64,000 nt of DNA from Ursus arctos (Eukaryota > Chordata > Mammalia > Carnivora > Ursidae): assembly GCF_023065955.2 (NCBI RefSeq), contig NC_079873.1, positions 5,656,566 to 5,720,565 on the forward strand. The letters are read 5' to 3'. Shown one piece after another: positions 1-11,320 of this stretch. The notes below the pieces were generated by a model, which worked only from the letters and a program-made list of their open reading frames with translations, made no database searches and was not told the origin of the DNA. Within the stretch, counting starts at the first letter, position 1, and each line of letters opens with the position of its first letter. The translations under genes and the position numbers were made by a program.

Positions 1-648
1 GACTTCAGCAAGCAATAATGTATTACTATTGGCTCATCATTTGTCACAAATGGAGCACACTAAAGCAAGATGTTAATGACAGGGACACTGCCCAGGAAGG
101 AAACACATGGGATACCTCATTGTATTTTCTACTCCATTTTTCTGTCAATCAAAAACTACTGGAAAAAAAAAACAACACCAAAAAGTCTATTAATTTAAAA
201 ATTCCAAAATCTCTGAATAGTCCCCTACATGCGGCACTGAATTAAAGATGATACCTCCAGAAAGAGACCTAGCGTAAGTACAAAAACTATGTTGAAATTG
301 ACGTCCACTCAAAGTAGGAAGGTAGATGGAGTTGATGTGGTAAATGATACACAGACCACACCCCAGAATTCTATATAGAACTGCCTTCAAGCACACGCAA
401 GAAACCATCATTTTAATGATTTTACCAGCAAAACTGGTGAAAATGCCAGTTGGCATACATTACCATTACTAAGTGTCTCTCATAAAAATGCATGGGACAT
501 AAAGGAACCCTTTCAAATAGACAATCAATGAAAGAACTGATTACAAAACAAACAAACAAAACATTTCTCTTTTCTGGATCTAGAAATGTGCCCCAGAAAT
601 AGGTATTACAACCATGTTTCCGTGACTCTGCTAAAAGTAGGATATTCA
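1..648. other. Unassigned sequence, no gene seen
   Basis: AT-leaning sequence with short open frames on both strands that share no motif I recognise. There is a short A-rich stretch near 163-175. I see no repeat family I can name, no splice-flanked exon and no RNA gene. The last 16 bases are the left target-site duplication of the SINE that follows. Confidence 0.5.
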
Positions 649-845
649 GGGCACCTGGGTGCCGCAGTCGTTAGGCGTCTGCCTTCAGCTCAGGGCGTGA
701 TCCCGGTGTTCTAGGATCGAGCCCCACATCGGGCTCCTCCGCTGGGAGCCTGCTTCTTCCTCTCCCACTCCCCCTGCTTGTGTTCCCTCTCTCGCTGGCT
801 GTCTCTATCTCTGTCGAATAAATAAATAAAATCTTAAAAAAAAAA
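649..845 (+). repeat. Can-SINE (tRNA-Lys SINE), younger subtype
   Basis: The tRNA-derived head begins gggcacctgggtg and is followed by cagtcgttaggcgtctgcc, a B-box-like gatcgagcccc, a pyrimidine-rich body and an aataaataaaatctt-A(n) tail. It is flanked by the 16-bp direct repeat aaaagtaggatattca (633-648 and 846-861), the signature of L1-mediated target-primed insertion. The agggcgtgatcccgg body marks the younger subtype. Non-coding; its internal Pol III boxes are probably silent. Confidence 0.95.
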
Positions 846-861
846 AAAAGTAGGATATTCA

Positions 862-1839
862 TCCTGTATGAAAACTGGGGAGGGAAAGTGCTTGTGGAAT
901 GAAACCATGTCAGGAATGGCCTGCCACCACCAGCATTTGGGGTCATGGCTTCCTTCTTCCTGTGAGTTTACAAAGCATCCCTCAGCATGGCACTATGATG
1001 TACTAGGAAATGTACATAAGTCATGATTTCCCCGTGTGGCTGACACTTTGCGAAGCTGCAAAGTAATGTTTGATGTTTACAGTCTTCCTCTGGGGGACAA
1101 AAAAGGCAGGAGAGGAAGGGAGTGCCTATGGGAGTGGGTGCGAAGAGAAACCCTAACTGGGTTCTGCACTGCCCCGGCCCCTAATTCTTGCAGTTGGCTG
1201 CACCACCGTCCGCCATTTTGGCTTCTTACCTTTGCCAACGTTCCAGTCAATGCCAATCCTCATCAACATAGCAATGCCTGATAAATTACCCTGGAAGGAA
1301 GCAATTACACTCTCAACAAATACTGGCACTACCCAAGAGTTAGGTGGCCATAAACATCCTGCAACCATGGACCACTCAAATTTCTATCTCTAGTCCTGAC
1401 TATGTTTCTGAACTAAAGACCCAAGTTACCCAAACTGGAGACCCCAGCTACCCAACTGTCTAAGAGCTCCCCTCATTACCTCACGGGCTGAAATTTATCA
1501 TGTCCCAGGGGAAATTTTGGCGTGGCTCTCCTCCCCACCAAGAAAATCCCAGCTCCTCCACTCCTCTCCTTCACCTGAGTAACCGACCCATGTTTCTCCC
1601 AAGCTTCCCAAGAAACCCAGGCATTAGAATAAGGAGGCTTCCCTCCGCTCATACCCCAGGTCCAAGCCTGGCCAATTCCGCCTGGTTTTAAACCAAAATC
1701 CATCTACTTCACCCTGCCATTACCATAGTCTCACGTTTCTGCCTGAATTTGCACACGTCTCTTCTGAATGGGTCCCCAATTCCCATTCGCAGCCCTATTT
1801 ATCCTCCCCAAATGTAACTTGTGCCATATCACCCCCCAC
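862..1839. other. Unassigned sequence, no gene seen
   Basis: Mixed-composition sequence between a SINE and an L2 element. Open frames reach only about 80 codons and overlap on opposite strands (around 1036-1368 and 1476-1703), as expected by chance. No family motifs, splice-bounded exon or recognisable repeat. Confidence 0.5.
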
Positions 1840-2540
1840 ACACACTTATAGACTCCTCAGTGGCTTCTCCTGGTACATTTCATACAGAGTATAGAATCCT
1901 TGCTCCTCTGATAACCCTGCAGAGGTCAGGCCCCTGCCTACTTTTCCAGGTCTCAGGCACCAAGGAACAGCTTCTTAAAATTCTCTAAAGATATCAAATT
2001 CTTTCCTGCCCCAGTGCCTTTGCACACATGGTTCCCTTCGCCTAGAAAGTTCTTAAGCCTACTCTTCCAAATTTCAGAGAAATTTCATCCTCAGAAAATA
2101 ATCATTCTCTTATCTTTCCTATTACAGTACCCTATCTTTCTTCAAAATATTTGATGCACTGTCTGTTCATTTTTGAAATGCCTGCCTTGTTTTCTTCCTT
2201 CTGTGTCTATAATACCAATTCTGCTCCATGAACACAAAGTCTATGCCTCTATGCTGAGCACCTTGCATAGAAAGGATATGGCACAGGGGCACCTGGGTGG
2301 CTCAGTCAGTTAAGCATCTGCCTTCGGCTCAGGTCATGGTGTCAGGGTCCTAGGTTCAAGCCCCACATTGGGCTCCCTGCTCAGCAGGGAGTCTGCTTCT
2401 TCCTCTCCCTCTGTCACTCCCCCTACTTGTGCGCACGTGCGCTCTCTTTCTCTCTGTCTCTCTCTAATTAAATAAAATCTTAAAAAGGGTATGGAACATA
2501 AGAGGTGGAAAATGAATATTTTAAATAAATGAATGAATAA
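1840..2540 (+). repeat. L2 LINE 3' region, split by a SINE
   Basis: This resembles the 3' half of the ancient mammalian L2 LINE. Landmarks in order are a ctcctcagtggcttctcctgg segment, tcaggcccctgcctac, the diagnostic cagtgcctttgcacac, a 3' UTR-like tgctgagcaccttgcatag, and the terminal aaataaatgaatgaataaatg (about 2520-2541). It carries stop codons throughout and encodes nothing. The SINE at 2286-2486 interrupts it, so the SINE is later. Outer limits are approximate. Confidence 0.7.
2286..2486 (+). repeat. Can-SINE inserted in L2
   Basis: Head ggggcacctgggtggctcag, middle ggtcctaggttcaagcccc, tail aattaaataaaatcttaaaaa. Flanks are imperfect direct repeats (aaggatatggcaca before, agggtatggaaca after), suggesting an older, diverged target-site duplication. 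Older canonical subtype (gttaagcatctgcc). Confidence 0.92.
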
Positions 2541-3429
2541 ATGAATTATTTGAAAGTAAACATGAGAAATAGGATATTTGAATTCACTCATTTACTAAGT
2601 ATTTACCATCTCCCCATTTCATCACAGGAAGGGGAAAATAATTCTCATAATATTTGTCATTATTACATGATACTGAGGTACCTGTTACATCATGAGAAAA
2701 CCTCACTTCCAGAAGAGAGAGGTGAACCACGAGGTTCTTGCGACCATTGCCACTTTTCATCTCATGGGGTATTTATAAAAGGTCAGATGATTTACTTGTA
2801 GGAAAGATGTTTTCATCTCCATGAAAGAAAACTGCTTTATTTAAATATTCAACATTCAAATATATTTTTCCAGAAAAGTGGGTCAAGGCATGTGAAAAAT
2901 CAGATAAGAGGATATTTGTAGAAAGGTGCAAATTACATTTCCTTTCTGGTTGTTGCTGAGGGACATGGTGCTAAATTAATCTTCTGAATAGTAATTTCCT
3001 GCTGATTTCAAAAGAGAGAGAGAGAGAGAAGGAACATCACTCTGAAGCCTCAGTGCTGAGGAGAAATGTAAACTCGACCAAATGTCCAGACCCATCACGA
3101 GTCAAGTGCATCTTATGCCTTAGGAAATACTTCTCCGCGCTTATTAAAAACCAACCTTTTGTGAAATAAAGCAACTTTAATTTATTTTTTGTATTGTGAT
3201 GCTATATATTTTGTGTATAAACACGATGTATGTACAGAATACCATTCACATAAAAAATTCAATGTCAGAAATCAATTTTTTTAAAGTACATTCAAACACC
3301 ACTTCCCCAGAGAAATCACAAACACTGCCACACACACACACAGATACACACACGCACACACAGCTCTGTTTACTTCACATGGCTCCCTTGACATTAAAAA
3401 GAATGAAAACTTAAGCCCACCCCGTCATG
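2541..3429. other. Unassigned sequence with two microsatellites
   Basis: No gene or named repeat apart from a (GA)n tract at about 3012-3029 and an interrupted (CA)n tract at about 3331-3362. The short frame through the CA tract (3196-3414) has a Thr-His-rich segment produced by the microsatellite and is not a credible protein. Confidence 0.5.
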
Positions 3430-4020
3430 CCAATGAGAGTTTACAAACCTACTTTTATACTAGGAAAATGTCAGTTCTCAATGGTCACTGCCCGGAGGGC
3501 CTTCCGTGGAAGACTTCCTGCTGCTCATGCCCCTATCTGTGCATATAAATCCCTAATCTGTCAGCCCCGGTCCCCTGAACAGTCTATTTAGGCTTGGCTT
3601 GAAGCAATGGGAAGTCGAGCCACGCCAGAGCGCTCCCTTGTCAAGTGACCGGAGGTCAGTGTTCTAATCTCCGTCGGGGCCAGGGGTGCCTCTGCTCCCG
3701 GCGTGAGTCATTCATGGCTAACAAGCTCCGCTACGTTTGAGAGAGCCAGGAGCGCTGGGCAGAGGGGCTTATCTCCTGCCCCCTGGATGAAGAACTGAGA
3801 CTGAGACAACCCCCGCCCCTGCAACTTCCCTGGCTAAGGGAGGGAGCTGCAAATCTGTGAATGCATCCACTGGGGTCTTCGCCCTGAACACCGGCGCTAT
3901 CCTGCTTGTAATAGGAAAGCTAATCAATCCAACCATAGATGATCTCACAGAGCAGGAGAGAAGAGTAAAAGGGCATTTGCTGAATCGCTCTGGGGCAAAT
4001 AAGACCTAGTGAAGTAAGAG
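3430..4020. promoter_or_regulatory. Possible conserved regulatory block
   Basis: Repeat-free sequence with more CpGs than its surroundings (for example cgagccacgccagagcgctc near 3616-3635) and several recognisable factor-site words: an AP-1 consensus tgagtca at 3704-3710, gcttatct (GATA-like) near 3768 and gctaatcaatcc near 3919. Such words occur by chance, so this is a weak inference. No start codon context or splice signals support an exon. Confidence 0.2.
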
Positions 4021-7000
4021 AACCAACGAAGAAAGGAGAACGTGATCTGGGTAGCACGTCCTAGCGTTACTATGAGTATCAATGCACGAGTCAACTGTGG
4101 GCAGACGCACTATGGTATAAAACAGACCGCCGCAACTATTTTTTACATGATCATCATGGTTGTTTCAAATATCTTTTAACTTAAAAATAGGAAGGTGTGG
4201 TACCCCGATTTTCAGATAAAATCCATGTTTTAAATTTGTTACGGCACCACCATCAATTCACCTTTTCGGCGTTAATTTGGTAAACACTCCTCAATGCTCT
4301 GTGCTTGGAGGACTCCCACTCATCTAATGTATTTTTTAAAACTGGCATGTAACACCAAATTTGGCTCTTTGCTCTATTCTTCAGTGTCATCAGGAGTGAT
4401 GTTTTATTGTTCTTTTTCACGGAATGACAAGAGCTTTCATACAGCGTGATGATGTTTCCAAACCGATCAGAACAATGAAACGTGGCCGTTTCCCCCAGTA
4501 TTACAAACTTCATGCAAAAGGGGAGTCTCTGTCAGACAGAGCTGGAGAGTTTTTCCAAATGCTGTCAAAAACAGTACCCTGGTTCTTTCAAGAGCTCAGG
4601 ACAGCCTGCTGACACGTCAGCCCCCGGGACCCAGGGGGACGATGGCAACAACGTCGCTCTGAAGGACACATACAACTCCTGCCACACTGTCCTCGTGCCG
4701 CTACTGTGAGTTTTAAGAAATGGGTAGTGAGTTCCATTTTGCCTTAAAATGTAAAGCAAAGTGAACCTGTATTTTTAAATGATTGCCATTAGGTACGTTT
4801 CCCCAAATGGCTACAGAATCGATGCTTTATTCACATCCCACGCTGAGTGCACTGGGCGTTCAAGAAGATGGAAGGACCAAATGGGCAGATGTGTGGAGAA
4901 GCTACCAGCAGGGGTAAAGACAGAGTGGAGGGGGTTGTAACGAGCTTGACACCTTCCAGGGAGGCCAGCCTCGACAAGGAGCAACCTCCCACCCACCCTG
5001 AGTTCTTCCTTCCAGATCAGTCTTGCTGCCTCTCTCTGCCCAAGGTGTCAACCCCCTTCGTGGGCTTACTTTGTCCTCGTGTTCCAAACGCCAGCAGGAA
5101 AGGAAACTTCACAAGCTTCCAAGAACGGCCCCATAAACCAAACGTAAGGACCTTTTGGCTCATCTCTCTACTTTCTAACGAGAAACGCATGGTTTGGATT
5201 TATTTTCTTTTTAACATGGGAAGAAACTCTAAGGCCCCTTCGCTTCACTGTGACGGAAAAGCAAGACACAGAATCAATGCACAAATCCGTTGCAAGGGTT
5301 CAGAAAGCACATCCTCAAAGTCTCAACTTTGTTATGTTCCAAAAACAAAATTATTCTTGTTGATTTTTTTGGTTCAGAAATAGGAAAAAATGCCACTTGG
5401 TCTTTTTTGTTATGTTAGCATTTCTGTGATCCAGCAAAATCTGACTTATAAAATCAACAAGTTTCACAAGTAAAAGCAAAATCATGCCTTAAACTAACAA
5501 ATGTTACTGGCAAGTGGTGGCAGGGCCTCATGTACTTCTGAAGGTCTTCAAGACAGAGAGAGGTCAAGTGAGGAGCGTGACACTCTTTAAGCCTGCGGAG
5601 TTCGTAATAAAATGCACATGCCCCGTTCACGTGAAAGTCATAATTCACACATGGAAATCCCTGACCTACCCCTGACAGGTGTAGGGAGGGTCAGCAGCAA
5701 GAGAGAAATGCCAAAGAGATTTTCTCAGGCAAACTGCAATATCTGTACACTTCACCTCTCTGCCAGGCCACCTCCGCCCTGTCAGCTCCACGTCACATGG
5801 CAACAAATCCTCATTCCCTCAGCCCCTGCTTGATCGTGGAGTCATTCTTCCCAAAGCTGATCTGAAATGCATATGTGAGCCACAGAAGGAAGGGCAGAAA
5901 TGGAGGCTAGCATGCTGGGACTGCCATATCACCTAGTCAAAAAAGGAACTTCTGAAAACCCCAAAGCTGTGAATTTGGCACCCCTTGACTCGCACCAATT
6001 TCCTTTCCAAAGCTGAGAGAGAAAGAGAAGCTCCCAAGTATTTTGTAGCATAATGTATTCCACATTGTCATAGGCATCATTTTTAGGCCAAAACATGTGG
6101 TGATACATAAATACATAAGTTGATCATATGTTGCCTGCAACTCTCAAAGCAGAGACGCAGGCTCTCCCAGAAAGGCACGGTCACCAGTTCGGCAGAAATC
6201 ATTCCCTCTGGGGTGCTGTGCAGAGACAGTCCCCCCATACCCCTAACAGTCTCGAGAAATCAATGACCACAGCAGTCTCCGTCTGAAGGTAGAGCTGAAA
6301 ACAGCCAAGTCTCTTAGCCTGTGGCAGAATGGAACCATCAAAGACGCTTAAATACAGCAAGCCCGTCCCTTGGTCTCTATAATCAAACATTCCTAGCTCC
6401 ACAATCCTGTTTTCAAACGAAAGGAGTCTGTCCTTGGGTATCCTAATGGATATTCCTTGCTATTGTAACCAAAATGCCATTTTGACCAATCGGTTTTTTA
6501 TTTAACGCCAATGGCAAAGTAGGTAAAGTTGAGTATTGAGTTCTGTATATGTGTTTTAATATTATACACTTTGATTTCCTCTCCAAAACCGTTCTTCGGT
6601 TGAGACAGCCTAACTACAACTGTTTAAAGACACACACAGGTTTTCTTTTGAAAGTGCAAGCTAGCAGAAGGCACATGCGTTCTGTTGTCTTTATTTGCAT
6701 GCGTTAGTTTAGAGAACTGGCCTTTCCAAATATGAAAAATAAGATGGGCAGATACTCTTTGTAAAATGTTACACCGTTTGTCCACAAATCCTGTTCAAAC
6801 AGGGCAGGGGACGGGGGAGGAGGTCTTCTCTTCTTTAATGAGATCTTCCAGGAAAAAGGTATTTAGGGAAACATGATCTGTCAACTCAGGAAGACCCGTA
6901 ACTATCCCAGACTTGCTCAACGAGGGACAAAGAATCCCCTTTTCTTCCTATCTTGCTTTCCCATCCAGAGCGGCACGGAAAGCTGAGATGTAATCACCAT

Positions 7001-7089
7001 TTTGGGTTCTGCGAGTTGGCCTATTTCTACTGTTGGCCACTGACTGCTTCAGTCCTTAAAAATTTTGCCAGGGAAAGCAGTGAGGACAC
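4021..7089. other. Unassigned sequence, no gene supported
   Basis: About 3 kb with no repeat I can name and no exon. The longest frame is a 178-codon plus-strand frame at 4847-5383. Its translation has no domain, periodicity or signal peptide I recognise, competing frames of similar composition lie on the minus strand, and no promoter or splice context favours it, so I treat it as chance. The stretch 4253-4620 also holds overlapping frames on both strands without homology I can see. Confidence 0.45.
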
Positions 7090-7770
7090 AGAGGACGGGC
7101 CCGCGCTCCCAAGCCCGAGACTCCTACCGCGCGGGCATCATGAAGTCGGCTTGCTTTTGGAAGCCAGTAGTTCCCTGCCATGGTGAGGAGGCCGAGTACA
7201 TCAGCTACCTCTCATTCTTCCAAGTCTGTCACACGCAGAGCTCATCCACTTGTGCAGAAATTCAGTGAGGTAACTGATGGTAAAAGCTCTGTGCATCACG
7301 GAGCGCTACACCCACAGTGAGCACGAGTCCTAACACCGCCAGGAGCGTGACTTCTGCGAGAACGGGGGTGTCTGAAACTGCAGATAGTTGGTCGACGGAG
7401 AAGGAGCCTAGAATGTGCAGCAGCTCGTTCAAAGACCCAGCCTGATGCGGAAGTGACTTCCCCGCCGGAGACCCTCGCTGGCCCGAGCCTCATCCCTCAG
7501 CTTGGGCGCTGCGGTCCCACAGCAGTGTGTGCAGCGAAGCCCGGGCACGGTCTGGGTGTGTGCCACCCAGTGCCGCCGCCCCAGCTACGCGTGCACACTG
7601 GGTCCCCAAAACAGCGCGAGCGTGGGGTTTCCAGCCTCAGCACCCCCGGTATTTGGGTCAAACGCTGCTCCGGGAGGCCCGCTGTGTAGCACAGGGTGGG
7701 CACAGGCTGGGCACAGCGTGCCCGGTCTCCAGCCACCAGCTGCCGGCAGCGTCTCCACCGCTCAGATGAA
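7090..7770. promoter_or_regulatory. CpG-island-like block
   Basis: CpG dinucleotides are dense here while the rest of the window is CpG-poor. By hand count there are about 26 CpGs in 7441-7770 and about 10 more in 7285-7440, plus a cluster near 7096-7131 (gacgggcccgcgctc, accgcgcggg). The block is GC-rich and repeat-free, and GC boxes are suggested by tgccgccgcccc near 7571. CpG islands usually mark unmethylated promoters, so this could be the promoter of an unseen transcript or an orphan island. Frames of up to 106 codons on both strands (7497-7817 minus, 7502-7807 plus) are expected in stop-poor GC-rich DNA and are not called as genes. Confidence 0.6.
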
Positions 7771-8929
7771 ACAACCAAACACCAAACAGCTCCCCCCATG
7801 TGGCTGACCAAACGCATCCCCAGAAGTGGCTGAATGTCACCTGGGAGCAGCCAAATTATTTCTGGTGGAAAACCACTGGACGGGTGTGACTGAGGAACTG
7901 ACTTTCTAATTGTACCCCATTTACATTAATTAAATCTAAAAAGCAAATGTGGTGAGTGAATAGATTGGGCAGCATTTACAACTTCTGAGATGAGTCTAAA
8001 AATCTAGACTGACTACTGACAAGTATGTTGTGAAGTCTGGACTATTTCTGCAGGGGCTAAGGATGGGTTGAACTATTAAGCTTTCGATTTATTTACATAT
8101 AATTATATATTTGCTGTCTTCAAGTCAGAGCAGTGAGGGCAACCCTCACCTGGCAGTGTGTAAAAAGGTACAAAATTCATAATGAAAGGAAACATCAACA
8201 ACAACTACTACAAAACAAACATCACCACAGGGCTTTTCTATCCATACCTGCCACCCAGGGAGGGAATAATGAGACAGACAGACACGTACCCGCAGCAGGT
8301 CCAGAAGCAAAGGAAACAGTAACAGCCGTAACCACCCCAAGCTGTTCGTGCTGGCTGCAGGCTCTCCCCACTAAGCACGCACACCACGCAGGAGCAGCTC
8401 CGATTGTTCTCGGGCAGCAGGAGCAGGTCGGGACTGTTCCAGGGCAGCAGCGGGGACCTGACCTCGCAAGCTCTCCTGCTGACCTGCCGTGGTCACCCCT
8501 CATTTCTATCGCTGGACTCAGCCAACCGCAGGCCCTCGAAGGTGTCATGCCAAGGTTTATCAGATGCTCTGAAAAGTTTAGGAACCATCCCTCCTCTGAG
8601 GAGTGAAAACAACTCTCTCAAAATGAGATAATGTGGGAATCCTGTAAATGACTTGAGAGTTCCAAAATGAGCCCAACGTCAAAGGGAATATTGCATAAAA
8701 CAAAGGGTCTTCCAGGAATCACAGAGGCAAATGAACCCCAAGTGCCTAGAGACATGGATGTCTGACTTTCCAGATCGACGTTTCAAGAAATGGACAGATA
8801 TTGCTGGAAAGAAACAGTATTCAGAATGGTGAAATACACTAAAATTTTATATTTCCCCTGCAACTTCTTGGACGATGTATCTACTAACAGATTCTGATGC
8901 CAGGAACAGGCATTTAAACCATAAAAAAA
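7771..8929. other. Unassigned sequence, no gene supported
   Basis: Leaves the CpG-rich block and becomes AT-rich near 7900-8130. A 157-codon plus-strand frame (8133-8606) overlaps a 108-codon minus-strand frame (8222-8548). Neither has a recognisable domain or clean boundaries, so both are considered chance frames. No repeats named. Confidence 0.45.
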
Positions 8930-9085
8930 GAACGTGGACTCCGGAGACAGAGTCCTGCCATTTTGCCCACAACCACCCAATTTCAGGAACCTTGGGCAAG
9001 CCCCACCGCATCCGGACCCAGCCTTCTAAACTGTAAAATGAGAAAAATCATAGCCGCTTCCTTGGGTTAGTGCAAAAACTGAAAG
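8930..9085 (+). repeat. MIR-like fragment
   Basis: The order of words matches a diverged MIR core read in sense: actccggagacagagtcctgcc, then aaccttgggcaagcccc (consensus accttgggcaagtcac), then ctgtaaaatgagaaaaatcatag (consensus ctgtaaaatgggg-ataat). Boundaries are approximate and no target duplication survives. Confidence 0.55.
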
Positions 9086-9698
9086 GACATCTTTCAGAGT
9101 ATACCAAGCCCTCTATGTTTCCCAGGGCACACTCTCTAACTTTCAACCCCCCTTTACCGAGTGGCCTATCTTGGTGCTCCAAGATACGGAAAAGAAATGA
9201 GATGGCCCCGCCCACCCTTCAAGGAGCTCCCGGGAGCCCAAGAGGTGGTAACCACAATCAGTCTTCTCAAGGAGATGCCCATCTGTCTAAGGAGACAGCC
9301 ACATAAACACCAAAGTAGATCAAAGAGCACATCGGAAACACACCACTCACCGTGGGAGCAACTGGGACTCCATGGGTCATATAACCCAGACAGAAAATGC
9401 CCCTCTGAGTGAGCAGTGACCAAAAGAACAAACAAAACAAAACAATGCAGCAACAACAACAAAAAAAACCCGCAACTCTTTAATTGTGAAACAAAAATTG
9501 TCATGCATCTGTTAGGTTCAAGAGCTTTTCCAATGGACACAGAGTTCAAAAAACACTGATTCATGGAGTACTTATTCAACTCAAGAGTCCGAGAGATGAC
9601 ATGATGACACTGTCCCGCCAGCCTTTACTTCAACAATTGAGAGTGAAAATAGTAACTAACTGAATAAAAACTTGGCTTTAAAAGATGTGCACAGTGCT
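9086..9698. other. Unassigned sequence, no gene seen
   Basis: Contains an A/C-rich low-complexity stretch (about 9421-9470, aacaaacaaaacaaaac). The 137-codon minus-strand frame at 9166-9579 reads that stretch as a Leu-rich run and is not credible as a protein. Confidence 0.5.
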
Positions 9699-9889
9699 GG
9701 GACGCCTGGGTGGCTCAGTCAGTTAAGCATCTGCGTTCAGCTCAGGTCATGATCCCAGGGTGCTGGGATCAAGTTGAACGTCGGGCTCCCTGCTCGGTAG
9801 GAAGTCTGTTTCTCTCTCTCCCTCTGCACGTCCCCCCTGCGTGTGCACTCTCTCTCAAATAAATATATAAAATCTTCAAAAAATAATAA
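9699..9889 (+). repeat. Can-SINE, first of a tandem pair
   Basis: Begins gggacgcctgggtggctcag, has gttaagcatctgcgttcagc, and ends with caaataaatatataaaatcttcaaaaaataataaa. The next SINE starts one base later in the same orientation, so one probably inserted into the other's A-rich tail. Older canonical subtype. Confidence 0.93.
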
Positions 9890-9890
9890 A

Positions 9891-10099
9891 GGGGCACCTG
9901 GGTGGCTCAGTCGGTTGAGCGTCTGCCTTCGGCTCAGGTCATTATCCCAGGGTCCTGGGATCGAGCCCCACATCAGGCTCCCTGCTCAGCAGAGAGCAGA
10001 GCCTGCTTCTCTCTCTCCCTCTGCTGCTCTCCCTGTTTGTGCTCGCTGGCTCTATCTCTGTCAAATAAATAAATAAAATCTTTAAAAAAAAAAAAAAAA
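9891..10099 (+). repeat. Can-SINE, second of a tandem pair
   Basis: Near-canonical copy: A-box region ggtggctcagtcggttgagc, B-box-like gggatcgagcccc near 9958, body ccctctgctgctctccctg, and tail caaataaataaataaaatctttA(n) to 10099. It abuts an antisense SINE head on its right, making a three-SINE cluster. Confidence 0.95.
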
Positions 10100-10184
10100 G
10101 CTCTATGCACAATATGGAGCTCAAACTCATAACCCTGAGATCAAGAGTCATATGCTCTACCAACTGAGCCAGCCAGCACCCCCT
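10100..10184 (-). repeat. Short Can-SINE, antisense, tail missing
   Basis: Reads in reverse as the short tRNA-like SINE: at the right end the complement of ggtgctggctggctcagttg, then the complement of agcatatgactcttgatctc. The left side stops at ctctatgcacaatatgg without the expected tail, suggesting that the neighbouring SINE inserted here or that it is truncated. Confidence 0.8.
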
Positions 10185-10460
10185 AAAACAGTAACTTTTT
10201 AATCTTCTGTATATTTGATCATGGTAAAATGAAAAGATGAACAGCATGGTTATTCACAAGGCACGCATTACACTTACACACGCACACTTCACACCTACGG
10301 TCACCTTTGCATCGAGACAGGGGGAGCAGCAGGGCAACACCTGATTCCACCTCTCCGTGCACCCCACTCACAGAAAACAAGCAGCCTTAGAAACTGGCCT
10401 GGTGTCATGTGTCTCTACTTAGGCAGAACTGTAGAAGCAGTGCTAAGGAAAGAACACGAG
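10185..10460. other. Unassigned sequence
   Basis: Short unique stretch between SINEs with no gene or repeat recognised. The last 16 bases form the left target-site duplication of the next SINE. Confidence 0.5.
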
Positions 10461-10666
10461 GGGCGCCTGGGTGGCTCAGTCGTTAAGCGTCTGCCTTCGG
10501 CTCAGGGCGTGATCCTGGCGTTCTAGGATCGAGCCCCACATCGGGCTCCTCTGCTGGGAGCCTGCTTCTTCCTCTCCCACTCCCCCTGCTTGTGTTCCCT
10601 CTCTCGATGGCTGTCTCTCTCTCTCTGTCAAATAAATAAATACAATCTTTAAAAAAAAAAAAAAAA
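10461..10666 (+). repeat. Can-SINE, younger subtype, perfect TSD
   Basis: Starts gggcgcctgggtggctcag with cgttaagcgtctgcc and the agggcgtgatcctgg body, and ends in a tract of about 20 As. A perfect 16-bp direct repeat, aaggaaagaacacgag, lies at 10445-10460 and 10667-10682. The perfect duplication and uninterrupted tail suggest one of the more recent insertions here. Confidence 0.96.
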
Positions 10667-10682
10667 AAGGAAAGAACACGAG

Positions 10683-11164
10683 CCAAGAGCTGACACCTCC
10701 CTCCCTGTGGATAGCTGTGGATATTATGCTTAAACGCACTCCCTTCTCCTGCCCTGTGCTCACATCCTATGGTGTAAAGGGGTCCGTTTGCCTTGTAGTC
10801 GTGTCAAAGAAGCTTTTCTGGTTGATGAGCAGACAGCTAACAATGAGACTCTTTCCCTCAACATAAAAGGAACTCGTCTCTTAGACACAGTATCTCCTTT
10901 TTAAAATAATGGCAATAAAAGTTCCTGGAACTCAGCTTGTCTGAATGAATTTTAGTTTGTGGTGAAATATAACTAATGGCTTGGGGCACAGAATAATTTC
11001 TATGAGGAGCAAAAAATAAAAAATAAAAAGCATAGTAATGCATAGTAAAATGGAACGTTTGCTCCACGATGTGTAGTGACCGTTGCCACTAATTAGCAAA
11101 CTTATTCTAGATGTGATGCTACCCCCATGGGCTGCAGTATTCCCAATTTAGTGGGTTAGACACT
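10683..11164. other. Unassigned sequence, no gene seen
   Basis: AT-rich unique sequence without repeat or coding signals that I can name. Confidence 0.5.
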
Positions 11165-11320
11165 TGCTACAAAACATAGTCCCTGGACCAGCAAGATCAG
11201 CATCACCCAGGAACTGGGAAACAAAACCTTGAGCCGCACCCAGACCTGCTAAATATTAATCTACATTTGGACGAGATCCCAGGAGATGCACTTTAAAGTT
11301 TGAAAAAACGTGGTCTAAAT
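11165..11320 (+). repeat. MER5A-like hAT fragment
   Basis: The words tccctggaccagcaagatcagcatcaccc..., cgcacccagacctgctaaat and actttaaagtttgaaaaa-cgtggtc follow the order of MER5A, a short non-autonomous hAT-Charlie transposon (ggaccagcagcatcagcatcac; cacccagacctactgaatcag; taaagtttgagaaccactg). The termini are eroded and the 8-bp target duplication is not readable. Confidence 0.65.

Noticed and set aside
671..946. Recurrent peptide with GNTSRGSGRGRSRLPAE in frames near 671, 10483, 52313, 57955 and 61248
   Set aside because: Looks like a conserved protein family but is the antisense translation of the Can-SINE body (gagagagggaacacaagcag). It is a repeat artefact.
4847..5383. 178-codon plus-strand open frame, the longest in the window
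   Set aside because: No recognisable domain, no exon boundaries or promoter context, competing frames on the other strand. Length is plausible by chance in 64 kb scanned in six frames.
8133..8606. 157-codon plus-strand open frame
   Set aside because: Overlaps a 108-codon minus-strand frame in the same GC-rich DNA; neither has a domain.
9891..9970. tRNA-Lys-like sequence with A and B boxes, repeated in many places
   Set aside because: These are the tRNA-derived heads of SINEs; no cloverleaf with an intact anticodon arm and acceptor stem, and each is followed by a SINE body and A tail.
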